DNA of 64,000 nucleotides from Pseudomonas lutea (GCF_000759445.1 NZ_JRMB01000005.1:3373-67372), one strand, 5' to 3'; shown: positions 1 through 9,206, counted from the stretch's first letter. Made by a program: numbers and translations. Notes: generated by a model from the sequence alone, not told the origin.

Positions 1-16
1 CCGCAAAAAAACGGCT

Positions 17-991
17 TCATCTGGGGAGGGCAGATTGCTTAGCTAGCCGCCTGGCACGGCGAATTCTGTTTCTTACTCGCTTGAGGTCCTGTAAGGGCAC
101 AATGCCCACACGAACGACCCAATAAACCCTCCCGTGGGTTTTACGAAGCAGCATCCGTTCGCCTACATCATACAGCTCCAGAAGCTGAGAGATGAACCGA
201 TAAAAGCCGGCCTGGCTAAGATACTGGTCGTTCAGCCGCTCAAGCAGTGCGACGCCTATGTCCTTAACAAATGCCATAATTACCGCCGTGGGGAGCACAC
301 AAAGACCAATGGGCAGGACTATGACGATTGTTAGATTGCGGATGATTGACCACGCGTTGGCGGGGAGCGTTTCGAGCGCACCGAACAAGGTGTCTGGAGT
401 GATGGTCGTGATGAGAATGGCCGCAAGTATTGCGACCAAGCCTGCCATGTAGGTGGCAAAGTTGGATGTGCTCGGAAGCCTGAAAAAGCCAATGGCACGA
501 ATCCAGATTGGATCTTGGGCACGCCGTTTGATTTCCTCCCGCCATTCCCACTCTTCAACCAGATGGCTCGCCAATGCACGAAGACTTTCCTGCTGGCTGA
601 AGATTCTACGGATGAACGCGATTTTCTCGCGGTCCAGACTGCGATAAGGGGTGCGCATGCTGACGCGACTTGCAACTGGATTCAGATATCGAAACCGACG
701 CTCAGCCCCGACAAGATGAATTTGTACCGCCCCGAACAACATTGGTATTTCAGCCAGTAGAAGCAAACATTGATCGCGGGAGCTGAGAAGCTCGCCTTGA
801 TCGCTGAGTCGCACATACAGATCAAAAAATGTAAGGCTTACTACAAGCGTCGCAAGCAACACCGTAAGCCAGAAAACAGACGAAGTCAGCGCATACAAAA
901 CTGGTGGACGGAACGTTTTACGGTAGAGACGTATTTTGTCGGCTATGCCACGCATGCGGGATCCATTGCTTTGGTACTCCATTAAGAACAC
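17..991 (-). CDS. Multi-pass membrane protein of unknown function
   Basis: About 324 residues with four clear hydrophobic segments: two near the N-terminus (around residues 35-60 and 75-95) and two in the C-terminal half (around 180-200 and 215-245). The soluble stretches between them are rich in Arg and Glu. No family is recognised. It lies 40 bp downstream of the AAA+ ATPase gene on the same strand, and across the circle junction it is followed by another membrane protein (62093-62722), so the three may form one unit. The start here is a GTG at 991. The second copy at 62814-63797 reads into a different N-terminus because of a single-base difference, so the true start is uncertain; the in-frame Met-Arg-Gly about 13 residues in is common to both copies. 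Confidence 0.6.
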   Translation of the reverse strand: MFLMEYQSNGSRMRGIADKIRLYRKTFRPPVLYALTSSVFWLTVLLATLVVSLTFFDLYVRLSDQGELLSSRDQCLLLLAEIPMLFGAVQIHLVGAERRFRYLNPVASRVSMRTPYRSLDREKIAFIRRIFSQQESLRALASHLVEEWEWREEIKRRAQDPIWIRAIGFFRLPSTSNFATYMAGLVAILAAILITTITPDTLFGALETLPANAWSIIRNLTIVIVLPIGLCVLPTAVIMAFVKDIGVALLERLNDQYLSQAGFYRFISQLLELYDVGERMLLRKTHGRVYWVVRVGIVPLQDLKRVRNRIRRARRLAKQSALPR

Positions 992-1031
992 GACGCCGGC
1001 ATCAGTGAGCTACCGCATCATGGCAAACACT

Positions 1032-2195
1032 TCAGAATTTACTCAGTACCGCCTGACGCTCACGCCAGATTTCCTGGACGAAGGGATCGGTCACACCATA
1101 TAGCCCGTGGCCACGGCGCATGATCAAGTTGGCGGCGAGCAATTCGTTTGCCACCGGCTGAATCTCATCGACACGAACCTCGCGACCCACGACCTTAGAA
1201 TACTCGGCAGCAGCCTCATTTGAGAACACGCCTCGAGCGTCACCTTCAACAGACGCAATGCGATCAAAGATGGCTTGTGCCAGAACCCCAAGTTCCTCGA
1301 CTTTCCTCAACTCGTGATCTGCAGCGGCTGATCGCAAGGTGGTAGCGATAACCGGTAGCACCACATCCGGGTCAGAACCGGGAACAGGTGAGTTGATCAA
1401 CTGAACAAAAGCCCGGATAAATTCCTCCGGCCTGTTACCCAGTGTTCTAAACGCACCCGCCGCAACGTTTAGAGATGGCAGGTGGGTGTAGCCATCGCCC
1501 TGCAACCTCTTGAGCCAGAACTCTACGTAGTCATCACCCAGCACGGGGAATGGGATGTTGGTAGCCCCGGCGAAAGCCTGGTTACGTCGCGCAGTCATTT
1601 CTCCAACCATCGCCCGGTGAGAGCCGGTGCCTATGAAAAGGAAGTGCCCTGGGGTGTTCGGTCGCGGGTTGATCGCATCACGTGCCGACTTCAATGCCAG
1701 CATCATCTGTTGCCCATCCTCGGTAGTGATGGCGTGCTGCACCTCATCGACGATGAGCACGACATCTGTCTTGGCCTGATCCACCACCTCGGTCAGAGCA
1801 TCGGCGAGAGTGACACCGCCATCCTTCCCCAGCGTTTCCAGATTGAAACCAAACTTGAATCCGACTGCTTCAATCTCGGCACCGCGCAAAGCTTTCAGCT
1901 TCTTTAAAAATGACGATGTGGGTGTCTGAAGGTCAGTCAGTGCCTTCCGTACTGCGCCATGAACTAATTGCGCAGGGCTGGTTTGGGTATCACTCCATAG
2001 GTCGACATAGATCACCAGCGCTCCGCCTTCCTCAAGAGCAGGAATCAAGTCGTTTTTCAGAAAGGTAGTTTTGCCTGTTCTGCGGAGACCAGACAGGAAC
2101 AATCCAGAGCGAAACCCGATTTCAAGCGCGGTGGGTTTTAGGAGCTGCTTGGTCATCTCAGCAGCCAGTTGGGGGCGAAGAAAGATGTCGACCAT
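1032..2195 (-). CDS. AAA+ family P-loop ATPase
   Basis: About 387 residues. A Walker A motif (GLRRTGKTTF) lies about 45 residues from the chosen start and a Walker B (VVLIVDEVQH) near residue 150, followed by an Arg-rich sensor region (FIGTGSHRAM). The C-terminal third looks like a winged-helix domain (ANLIMRRGHGLYGV). This layout matches the ATPase (AAA_14/ORC-like) family seen in mobile elements; the substrate is unknown. The start at 2195 (Met-Val-Asp) was chosen over the longer frame because a GAGG ribosome site lies about 10 bases upstream. It precedes a membrane protein gene on the same strand. A partial second copy with a deletion lies at the right end of the window. Confidence 0.75.
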   Translation of the reverse strand: MVDIFLRPQLAAEMTKQLLKPTALEIGFRSGLFLSGLRRTGKTTFLKNDLIPALEEGGALVIYVDLWSDTQTSPAQLVHGAVRKALTDLQTPTSSFLKKLKALRGAEIEAVGFKFGFNLETLGKDGGVTLADALTEVVDQAKTDVVLIVDEVQHAITTEDGQQMMLALKSARDAINPRPNTPGHFLFIGTGSHRAMVGEMTARRNQAFAGATNIPFPVLGDDYVEFWLKRLQGDGYTHLPSLNVAAGAFRTLGNRPEEFIRAFVQLINSPVPGSDPDVVLPVIATTLRSAAADHELRKVEELGVLAQAIFDRIASVEGDARGVFSNEAAAEYSKVVGREVRVDEIQPVANELLAANLIMRRGHGLYGVTDPFVQEIWRERQAVLSKF

Positions 2196-2513
2196 GGCTG
2201 AATTATCCTCAATTATTGGCAGGCAATAATTATTCCCCAAGCATAATTTCTTGTAAAGCAGCCAAGTCGGTCAGTCGCGGAGTGACTGGTTGCCCCCTTG
2301 CCATACCAGGATGGAAGGTCAGGTTGGCACCGCTGGTGGGGACATCGGCTTGCGATTCAGCCAACCTCCACTGCCGGAGGGGATTCGTTGTAGGCCTTTC
2401 AGCGGCTGGGCCGATGATCAGAAATGATAAGGGATTACTTGTGGTTATTTGTGAAAGGGTACAAACTACATGTAGTAACGATGTAGCTACACAAGGCATT
2501 GGAGGACGATATC
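2196..2513. promoter_or_regulatory. Divergent promoter region with toxin-antitoxin operator
   Basis: This is the gap between the divergent ATPase gene and the DinJ/YafQ operon. Just before the antitoxin it holds a 12-bp perfect palindrome ACTACATGTAGT (about 2465-2476) followed by a second half-like block, GTAGCTAC (about 2483-2490). The position is right for the autoregulatory operator bound by the DinJ-type antitoxin. GGAGG at 2501-2505 is the ribosome site for the antitoxin. Nothing else is apparent. Confidence 0.5.
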
Positions 2514-2843
2514 ATGACAGCATTACTGAAAAGCACCGACGTGCGTTGCCGCATCGAAGAAGATTTGAAAGAGCAAGCTACTGCAGTGCTGAGCGCTTGC
2601 GGCCTGAGCCTGAGCGACGCGATGCGTCTCTTTCTTCGTCAAGTTGTGGAAACCAGAGGGCTTCCTTTTGAAGTGAAGGCGCCTTCCGAGAAAACGGCTC
2701 GAGCCTTGGCTCAAGCTCGTGAGATCCGCAGTCGGTTCGATTCGATTGACGAATTGTTCGAGGATCTAGATGGCAAAGAAGCCCGCAAAACCGGCAAATC
2801 TAAAGCGCGCCCCGTTGCCGAAGAGAACGGCGTACACGCCTGA
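2514..2843 (+). CDS. RelB/DinJ family antitoxin
   Basis: About 109 residues. The N-terminal half has the RelB/DinJ ribbon-helix-helix pattern (short strand, then LSACGLSLSDAMRLFLRQVV), which dimerises on the operator; the charged C-terminal part normally wraps the toxin. The ATG at 2514 has a GGAGG 8 bases upstream and was preferred over the upstream in-frame ATG at 2499. The gene overlaps the toxin gene by 74 bases, typical of tight translational coupling. The C-terminal tail (Arg-Lys-Thr-Gly-Lys onward) is longer than in E. coli DinJ. Confidence 0.85.
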   Translation: MTALLKSTDVRCRIEEDLKEQATAVLSACGLSLSDAMRLFLRQVVETRGLPFEVKAPSEKTARALAQAREIRSRFDSIDELFEDLDGKEARKTGKSKARPVAEENGVHA

Positions 2844-3090
2844 ATTCAAGAAATCATGGCAGCGGCACAATGATGCTGGCCGGCAACCTATGACCGAAGC
2901 CAGGGATGTGATGAGAATGCTCTGGGAAGGTGATACGTTGCCGGCTCAGTACCTAGATCACGAATTGCAAGGCGAATGGGCGGGCAACCGAGAGTGCCAT
3001 ATCCGTGGTGACTTCTTGCTGGTCTACCAGGTCACGAAAACAGATGTGATTTTTGTTGATATAGGCACTCATGCAGAGCTGTTCAAATGA
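2770..3090 (+). CDS. YafQ family mRNA interferase toxin
   Basis: About 106 residues. The C-terminal 65 residues match the YafQ fold: LDHELQGEWAGNRECHI, then a hydrophobic strand FLLVYQV and the end VDIGTHAELFK. The His and Asp residues corresponding to the YafQ active site (His of DHEL, His of ECHI or Asp of RGDF, His of GTHAELF) are present. YafQ cleaves mRNA on the ribosome in E. coli. An unusual Lys/Pro-rich N-terminal extension of about 20 residues is encoded within the antitoxin overlap. The ATG has a GAGG 6-7 bases upstream. A terminator follows directly. Confidence 0.85.
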   Translation: MAKKPAKPANLKRAPLPKRTAYTPEFKKSWQRHNDAGRQPMTEARDVMRMLWEGDTLPAQYLDHELQGEWAGNRECHIRGDFLLVYQVTKTDVIFVDIGTHAELFK

Positions 3091-3114
3091 ACCCGCTACG
3101 GCGGGTTTTTTATG
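3088..3114 (+). terminator. Rho-independent terminator of the DinJ/YafQ operon
   Basis: The stem AACCCGCT-acg-GCGGGTT is followed by a run of T. It begins right at the toxin stop codon. Confidence 0.8.
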
Positions 3115-3256
3115 CCTTTGGAACGCCGACGCATCCTCGCAGCAGCCGGGGACAGGACGTTGATAAGCTGTCCCGAATGGATGACCAGCCCTGGTGATCG
3201 ATGGTGGACAGGATGAACATGAGGATGTTGGTGTCAAGCATGAACTTGAGCATCAT
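3110..3256 (-). pseudogene. vapC (PIN-domain toxin) N-terminal remnant
   Basis: The frame beginning at 3256 reads MMLKFMLDTNILMFIL, which is the conserved VapC start including the first catalytic Asp of the PIN domain (LDTN). After about 16 residues the similarity stops and the frame ends at 3110, against a usual VapC length of about 130 residues. No vapB is present upstream. It is read as a decayed fragment; no activity is expected. Confidence 0.6.
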
Positions 3257-3868
3257 AAAGCCTCGCTTCTGATCGGCCGGCTGCTCACCTCCCGCCGTAG
3301 TCGGCGGTAACGCTATTGTCTTCGAATCAGCTGAGATCAAAAGGTATCCCACCAGCGTCGAGTATCAAGGCTGTCTTTCCGACCTCGCACTTTCCTGTAA
3401 CCGTACCGGCTCAAGCGGCCAGCGATCACGGGGAAGGGATTGCGTCTGTGGAAAGTCGAGTCGATGCATCCACTACCCGAAAGAGGTCAGATGTACCCAG
3501 CCCCACCGACCACCGCACAGGATGCAGGCAAGTCGATCGGCAAATGAGCTTGTAGCACGTCAACTTCCCGTGCCGGGGAGCATCTGTACTTTGCGACCTA
3601 GCTCCGGGCGACGTAGTTTGTGCAGCCGCTAGTCAAGGAAGGAATGGGCCAAGAACGAGTAGCTACCCTTACAGCACCACATAAAGGCTGTTAATAGAAA
3701 ATCTCAAGGACTTTCCCGACCATAGTGTCCGCCCAGTATCTGCCTGCACAATGCGCTCTGCGTCGAGCTAGTAGCCAGATGCTACTCCGATCTTTCTGGG
3801 CGTGGCATTCTATAGCCTTGGCCTAGTCGCATGAAGCACTAGGAAGGAGCTTTAGGGTAGGAGGGGTT
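3257..3868. other. Gene-free region before the SIR2 gene
   Basis: About 610 bp with no open frame that has a ribosome site and protein-like composition. The short plus-strand frame at 3316-3555 has poor composition. It ends in a purine-rich stretch (3841-3866) that contains the ribosome site AGGAGG for the SIR2 gene. Confidence 0.5.
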
Positions 3869-6271
3869 TTGGAAATCATTCGTCATGATGCGCCTGAAAC
3901 AATCGAGTTGCTTTCAGATTTTTTCAAGCGTGGGACTCTTGTACCCGTTTTCGGTGCAGGATTTACCGTAGGGGAGTCGGCTCAGAGCGGAGCTAAAGTT
4001 CCTTCAGGCACCCAGCTTTCAGAACTCATGCTAGAGCAACTTAAACAGCACGGCATAGGATTGTCAGAAGATGATCTAAAGAAGCTCGAAGGATATAGGT
4101 TTCCTGATCTATGTGAGGTATATTTTGACCAGAGCATTTTGCCACAGGAAATTACAAAGGCCACCATTCGAGAACGGTTTTACAACGTATCTCTATCTTC
4201 CAATAAAGCATCGTTGATAAACGATATCGACTGGAAGTATATTTATACTTTAAACATAGACAATGCCATTGAACGCCATTCCCAATATTCCCCAATATAC
4301 CCTTACGATTCGAATCTGAGCAACAGCTCTAGAAATTTTCGACCAGTCTATAAGTTACATGGGGATGTGTACTACGAAGTAACGCACGATTCAGAGCGCC
4401 TTGTATTTCAGAAGGCCTCCTACCTTGAAAGCATTGAAACCAATAAGCGAATGCTTGAAATACTGGAGGAGGACCTTTTATATAAGAATATTCTATTCAT
4501 AGGGTGCTCTCTTACTGATGAAGACGATATAGCGTTTTTGGTTTCAGGCCAAAAAAGCCCTAAAGACTCTAAAACAAAGCGCATAATATTTCGCAGTGCG
4601 GCTCCTAGCTCCTTAGAATCCAGCGTACTGAGAAGGCATGGGATTAACACCGTTATTCTTATTGATGACCGCCAATATGACCAAACATACTCTTTAATAC
4701 AAAAGGCATACTCCTTATCTGCCGAAGGTGATGCGGAGCTCGAAAAGTATATTTTTGAAACAACTGTGTTAGATGCCAACGCGCGATCCAACCAAGATTT
4801 TTTGATCAAGGGTGTTGCGGAAACTGTCGGGCAAAGCTCTAAGAGCGCAGCGATCTTGCCTTATTATTATGGTGTGCGATCTAAAGAAAAGCAGATAATT
4901 TCCAGCATACACCATGGCGGATCACTTGTTTTATTAGGTCCGCGAGTGTCAGGAAGAACGTTAACACTTAGATCAATTGCAAATTCATTTAAAGACCGTA
5001 AGGTTTTTTTTATAGATTCCGGAACCGAGTTGGAAACTCACTTCGTAAATCGACTCCTTGGTCTATCCAACTCCCTGATAATTTTTGACTCAAAAACAAT
5101 CGACACTGAGCTTGCCAAGGTAATTCGAAATAATGAAACAAAACTCAGGGAAAGAAAAACTTCAGTGCTAATTACTCTCGACTCTGGTGAGGGGTACATA
5201 ATAGACGCACTGAGCCCTTCGAAGCTGAGTCAGGTACCGATCATCGAAATTAGCCGAGTCTTTGACCAGTCCGAAACGAAGCTGGCGAACCAAGGTTTAA
5301 AGTCGGTTAGGTGCCCAACGTTTAAAGGTGGGAAAAAGCTGTTAGATAATTTATTTTTTGTCTACGAGACACTTGGGCAAAACACTGTCATCAAGCGCGT
5401 GCCTAAAGAAAAGGAGCTACTAAATCTTCTTTATCTCATGAGTGTCAAACGAAAAGTGAATGGCGACTGGGCGAGATTTATAAGCTCGGATTTAGAGCAT
5501 CTAGAAAAGATTGTTTCCAGCTGCTCCCCTTATCTGGAGTTCGAAAAGCTAGATATCACTGAGATTGCAAATCACTCTGGTTATAAAATAATATGCAACT
5601 CTGAGGCTTGGCTTCTTGCAGTGATGTCTGAGCTTTATCGATCACGTGGCGAAGCTTGGTGTGTCGACGCGATTTTCAATCTTGTCCGTGATTTACCAGA
5701 CGACGAGAAGCGACTATCGATTGATTTGTCACTTTTTGATAGTCTTAACTTTGCTTTTGGCGGGGATTTAGGAGGTGCGGGTGATTTAATTCTGAAGTTT
5801 TACGAACGCTTGGAGGTTTTACGAGGTTCGGAGCCCGAGTTTTTTGTTCAGAAGGCAAAAGCATATTACAGTATGTATCGTGCGCTAGATGTGGTGGACG
5901 AATTAAGTAAGCGTTTGCAAGAGCTTGCTATCGCAGAAACGTGGGCTAGCTCTGAAAACAACTCTGCTGCAGAGCGAAACATTCGCCATACAAGCGCTTT
6001 GATCTCATTGCGCAGAGCTGCCGAGTGTAAGTTCGAAAATTTGGATTACACTATTGATGCCATTAAACGTACTTGGACAGCAATCAGTGGTGAACAATTT
6101 AACTCTGAGTACGTTGCAAAACTAGCTGATGGAAGCTTAAAAGGTAGCGAATACCTTAAGGGTCTTCTTAAAGCAGTTTCAGATGGTAGGGTCACGAGTC
6201 CAAGACTATTAGAGGTGAAGGATTATATTGACTCTATCAAGATGCGTTCTGAATCAGAAGGAAAACAATAA
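3869..6271 (+). CDS. SIR2-like domain protein with degenerate P-loop (STAND-like), probable phage defence
   Basis: About 800 residues. The N-terminus has SIR2/NAD-binding signatures: LVPVFGAGFT (residues 24-33), TLNIDNAIE near 130, KLHGD near 165 and ILFIGCSLTDED near 210. From about residue 350 there is a P-loop-like motif, LVLLGPRVSGRTL, in which Arg replaces the usual Lys. The remaining roughly 400 residues are helical, as in a repeat sensor domain. SIR2 fused to STAND NTPases (for example Avs5) or to other sensors act as NAD-depleting anti-phage systems; applying that here is inference. The start is TTG with AGGAGG just upstream; no later Met precedes the SIR2 motif. The gene is markedly richer in A+T than its neighbours, a sign of transfer, and stands alone. 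Confidence 0.75.
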   Translation: MEIIRHDAPETIELLSDFFKRGTLVPVFGAGFTVGESAQSGAKVPSGTQLSELMLEQLKQHGIGLSEDDLKKLEGYRFPDLCEVYFDQSILPQEITKATIRERFYNVSLSSNKASLINDIDWKYIYTLNIDNAIERHSQYSPIYPYDSNLSNSSRNFRPVYKLHGDVYYEVTHDSERLVFQKASYLESIETNKRMLEILEEDLLYKNILFIGCSLTDEDDIAFLVSGQKSPKDSKTKRIIFRSAAPSSLESSVLRRHGINTVILIDDRQYDQTYSLIQKAYSLSAEGDAELEKYIFETTVLDANARSNQDFLIKGVAETVGQSSKSAAILPYYYGVRSKEKQIISSIHHGGSLVLLGPRVSGRTLTLRSIANSFKDRKVFFIDSGTELETHFVNRLLGLSNSLIIFDSKTIDTELAKVIRNNETKLRERKTSVLITLDSGEGYIIDALSPSKLSQVPIIEISRVFDQSETKLANQGLKSVRCPTFKGGKKLLDNLFFVYETLGQNTVIKRVPKEKELLNLLYLMSVKRKVNGDWARFISSDLEHLEKIVSSCSPYLEFEKLDITEIANHSGYKIICNSEAWLLAVMSELYRSRGEAWCVDAIFNLVRDLPDDEKRLSIDLSLFDSLNFAFGGDLGGAGDLILKFYERLEVLRGSEPEFFVQKAKAYYSMYRALDVVDELSKRLQELAIAETWASSENNSAAERNIRHTSALISLRRAAECKFENLDYTIDAIKRTWTAISGEQFNSEYVAKLADGSLKGSEYLKGLLKAVSDGRVTSPRLLEVKDYIDSIKMRSESEGKQ

Positions 6272-6792
6272 TTTTATTACACTTGCCAGTTTCTCATATG
6301 GACGATATAGCAGCCTGATATTGAATCTCCACTTTCCAGAGGTATTAAATGGCCTGGTCGTGCAGAAAAGCAGAGGATGGTCGGCAGCGCGACCAGCGCC
6401 AGCAGTGCGTGGATGACAGCTCGCATATCACGAAACCGTCGGCTGCGGCAGGCATTAGGAGATACAGGCTACCGAGAGGAGCCATCTTAGGCCCGCATTT
6501 GTGATAGTTACACCACGTTAATAATTTCCAATCAGGCCCGGCCTTGCGCGCACACCCGTGTTCCAAAAACCGAGCATTGATGCATACTGAAGCGTTGGTG
6601 GCAGATAAACCAGCCATCAGTAGCTGCAGCATTTCGCGGCCCTGCGAGCTGTAATATCTGATTGCATGCTTTCAGCGAGCTGCACCATCAACTTGGTGTT
6701 CACAATCATTCGTCGATCAGAGTAACCGCCCGAGTATTCATCTGGGCAATATCGTAATGGATAAGATCCAGCTATAACCTCTCCACATTTTC
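6272..6792. other. Gene-free region
   Basis: About 520 bp after the SIR2 gene. GC content returns to the plasmid average. No frame with a ribosome site and plausible protein sequence was found on either strand, and no clear repeat. Confidence 0.4.
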
Positions 6793-6996
6793 CTATCTAT
6801 CCAGCACGTAATCTTTAAAGGTGTGTATCAGCCCGCAAACGTTCAAAAGCCCCATAAAGGCTGCTCCAAAAATCGCTAATCCTGAACCAGCGTGGAGCAG
6901 GTTGTACATACCTACCCATATCCCACAGCACGCTACACATGACATTAAGCTCCACAAAAAAAACCGCCTGAGCACCAGAGCAGACCGACGCAGCAT
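6793..6996 (-). CDS. Small two-helix membrane protein
   Basis: 67 residues: a basic N-terminus (Arg-Arg at positions 3-4 and 10-11), a hydrophobic segment at about residues 13-32 and a second at about 38-58. No family is recognised. An AGGAAA ribosome site precedes the ATG by about 8 bases. It follows the 122-residue gene on the same strand after 9 bases, so the two are probably co-transcribed. Confidence 0.5.
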   Translation of the reverse strand: MLRRSALVLRRFFLWSLMSCVACCGIWVGMYNLLHAGSGLAIFGAAFMGLLNVCGLIHTFKDYVLDR

Positions 6997-7005
6997 CGAG
7001 TTTTC

Positions 7006-7374
7006 CTATTCGTCTAAAGAATGCTTGCGTCGAAGATGCTCACCAAGCTGACCTATGCGTAGCTGTACTGGGGTTTGTTTCCCTTCTCGAATTCCAAAAT
7101 CGCCAGGCGCAGTGCTGATTTCGATTTCAGCAGCTTCTTTCAATGCAATCTGAAAGAACGCGAAAGCATGCACCTCGATCTTGTGGCCACCTGGAAATTC
7201 AAGTCCCAAGATGCCTACAGTGTCGTCCTCATCGTGAAGCTCACCTGTAGGTGTCACGCGCACGCCGGTAAAAGCGTGGGTCAAGGGACCAGAGCTATCG
7301 ACATTGCATTGATATTGCGGCAACTGCCGGAGTGCATTGATGTAGCGAACGCTGAGTTTTGCAGACAATTCCAT
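7006..7374 (-). CDS. Hypothetical protein
   Basis: 122 residues, acidic and without a membrane segment. A central part (GILGLEFPGGHKIEVHAFAFFQIALKE) looks like alternating strands and a helix. No family is recognised. GAGGGAATGAA precedes the ATG. It leads a probable two-gene unit with the small membrane protein at 6793-6996. Confidence 0.5.
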   Translation of the reverse strand: MELSAKLSVRYINALRQLPQYQCNVDSSGPLTHAFTGVRVTPTGELHDEDDTVGILGLEFPGGHKIEVHAFAFFQIALKEAAEIEISTAPGDFGIREGKQTPVQLRIGQLGEHLRRKHSLDE

Positions 7375-7511
7375 TTCATTCCCTCAACTGAAAGACCCGA
7401 AACACGTCCTCGATACTGCGAAAGCCAGCAGTGAGCGGGTTTGATGGTGCGCCGACATGACTCTGACCAAGACAGGAAAGCGGATTACCTTGAATTTCCA
7501 AGGCCTAAACG

Positions 7512-7545
7512 TAAACGGGCCAGCACATAAAGGCCAGCCCGTTCG
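7512..7545. terminator. Hairpin downstream of the higBA-like operon
   Basis: A 7-bp stem, AACGGGC at 7514-7520 with GCCCGTT at 7537-7543. It lies about 40 bases past the antitoxin stop (minus strand). The T-run is weak. Confidence 0.4.
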
Positions 7546-7581
7546 ATACATTATTGCGTTCAAGTGGTTGATTGCCTGGGA

Positions 7582-7869
7582 TCAGGCCGCAGAACACTCG
7601 GTTACTTCGATTTGAATTTTCAGGTTTGCACCGGTCAACATGTTGACCAAGGCGTCCAGGGAGAACTTGTCGATTTTCCCCTTCAGCAGGTCATTGAGGC
7701 GCGGCTGTGTAACATGCAGCCGAGCGGCCGCTTCCCTTTGGGACATGTTCCAGCCTTGTACCACACTGGTCAGCGCCATGATCAACTCAGAGCGCACACG
7801 CAGATTTTCTGCCTCTTCTGGCGTGTCAACCAACGCGTCCCATACACTGGTGTAGCGTTCGTTTGCCAT
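7582..7869 (-). CDS. HigA-like (HTH) antitoxin
   Basis: 95 residues. A Cro/C1-type helix-turn-helix is evident: MSQREAAARLHVTQPRLNDLLKG (about residues 42-64), followed by a KFSLDALVNMLTGANLKI segment typical of HigA/HTH_37 antitoxins. It would bind the toxin and repress the operon. It is downstream of the toxin gene on the same strand (toxin-first order, as in higBA), with a 142-base gap that contains a strong hairpin. Confidence 0.8.
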   Translation of the reverse strand: MANERYTSVWDALVDTPEEAENLRVRSELIMALTSVVQGWNMSQREAAARLHVTQPRLNDLLKGKIDKFSLDALVNMLTGANLKIQIEVTECSAA

Positions 7870-7966
7870 AACTGTATTACCCTCGTGACTTCAAAAGTCT
7901 GATTACTAACTATTTGTTACGTTTACCCAGGGCACGAGTCCTAGCGGGTACTGCTTTCGGACGAAT

Positions 7967-7990
7967 ACCCCCTATCTTTCGATAAGGGGT
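7967..7990. promoter_or_regulatory. Hairpin between toxin and antitoxin genes
   Basis: The stem ACCCC-CTATC / GATA-AGGGGT with loop TTTC has one mismatch. It sits in the 142-base gap between the HigB-like and HigA-like genes. It could act as an attenuator or processing site that lets antitoxin exceed toxin; this is inference. Confidence 0.35.
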
Positions 7991-8011
7991 GTCGCCGTCG
8001 CCCATCGCCGC

Positions 8012-8341
8012 CTAGCCCAGTGACTTGAACCGGGCTTTGCCCAGGTCAATGTCACGCTTTTCCGTCTGTTGTGTGGTTTTACGGAAGGCATGCAGCACAT
8101 AGATTGCCTCCGGCCGGTCCACCACATAAAACACGCGAAAAGCCCCGTCATCACACGTCACTCGAATTTCCCGGACCCCTTTACCAACATCTGGCATGGG
8201 CTTCCAGTCATCCGGATCATCACCTTTTTGCACCTTGCTAAGCTGGAACCCGGACCGCCGCACTGCGGTACTGGGAAAGTCTCGCAAGTCATCTTTACTG
8301 CTGCCAACAAATTCGATCGGCTTTTCGGTAACGCGTTCCAT
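8012..8341 (-). CDS. HigB/Gp49-like toxin (RelE superfamily)
   Basis: 109 residues. The pattern RSGFQLSKVQKG...VREIRVTCDDGAFRVFYVV...AIYVLHAFRKTTQQT matches phage-derived Gp49/HigB-like RelE-superfamily toxins, which cut ribosome-bound mRNA. The C-terminal AFRKTTQ (Phe-Arg-Lys-Thr/Lys) is the diagnostic basic segment. An AAGGAG lies 5-6 bases upstream of the ATG at 8341, so that start is preferred over the GTG three bases earlier. It is first in the operon with the HTH antitoxin. Confidence 0.8.
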   Translation of the reverse strand: MERVTEKPIEFVGSSKDDLRDFPSTAVRRSGFQLSKVQKGDDPDDWKPMPDVGKGVREIRVTCDDGAFRVFYVVDRPEAIYVLHAFRKTTQQTEKRDIDLGKARFKSLG

Positions 8342-8344
8342 CAC

Positions 8345-8893
8345 AACTCCTTAGCCTCAGGGGCTTAAATCTATAAGTAGGGTTTCGCATAGCAGTTCCT
8401 CTTGGGTAGTCCATACCGTGGCGTGTCGCGGCCTTAAAATTGGCTCTTTCGCGATCTATCACACCCCGGCTACCGGGTTATGCGCTGCACAATGCAGCGG
8501 GATGAATTCTATATCGGTTTTGATATCACTGTCAACACAGTGGCTCCCATTTCCACTTCGGCCGATATCAGAATCAACATAAGTCAATGCATTGACGAGC
8601 TTGCATCAAGGCTGCTATCACACGGCCCTTTCACCTGCGCCGGGGGTTCTGCCGACGGACGTCATGCACTGACCCCAAGCAGCTGGAGCAGAGGGATCTG
8701 TATTGGCCGTGGATGGATTGGGGGCGACGGCCGTGACAAACGGCTTGTGAGTACAGCGAATTTCCTACTGCGCGTCAGGGTCAACAGGGGGCCAGAGAAT
8801 GACCGGGTATCCGGCTTACTGCAGTCCTAGGTGAGTCAAAACGGTGTGCTATGGTTTGAAAGCGTTCAAACAATGCGACTCAGAGGAGTACAT
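8345..8893. other. Gene-free region upstream of the small CDS and KAP gene
   Basis: About 550 bp. It must hold the leftward toxin promoter and a rightward promoter for the small gene at 8894. The plus-strand frame at 8480-8830 lacks a ribosome site and looks non-coding. No other structure was recognised. Confidence 0.35.
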
Positions 8894-9028
8894 ATGTTTA
8901 CAGATATCAAGCCAGGTCCGAAACCAAAGCGCGAAGATGGGAAAGACGACGAAAGACGCCGTGTAGATCCGCCCGGTGAGAAAAAACACCCAACCTTGCC
9001 GCCACATAAACACAAGCCGGGCGACTGA
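8894..9028 (+). CDS. Small Pro/Lys-rich hypothetical protein
   Basis: 44 residues, very polar: KPGPKPKREDGKDDERRR, then PPGEKKHPTLPPHKHKPGD. AGAGGAG precedes the ATG at 8894 by about 6 bases, which decides this start over the longer in-frame start at 8831. No family is known; it looks disordered. It lies 180 bp upstream of the KAP NTPase on the same strand. Confidence 0.5.
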   Translation: MFTDIKPGPKPKREDGKDDERRRVDPPGEKKHPTLPPHKHKPGD

Positions 9029-9206
9029 TAGTTTCAGTGGCAATCGACCTTCTGTAAAAGCTGCCCGCTACCGGCGGCTTGCTCCATGGCTACCTAGCGG
9101 CATCATCCCACCGCTTGAAATGAAAGCTGACGATCAGACTTTGACTGTACTTCCAAAGATGCGCTGGCATAATCAAGCTTAGCCTCACACAGAATGAAAG
9201 GTAGCC

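Noticed and set aside
8480-8830. 116-codon open frame before the small KAP-linked gene
   Set aside because: No ribosome site; composition is not protein-like; the well-placed ribosome site is at the later ATG 8894.
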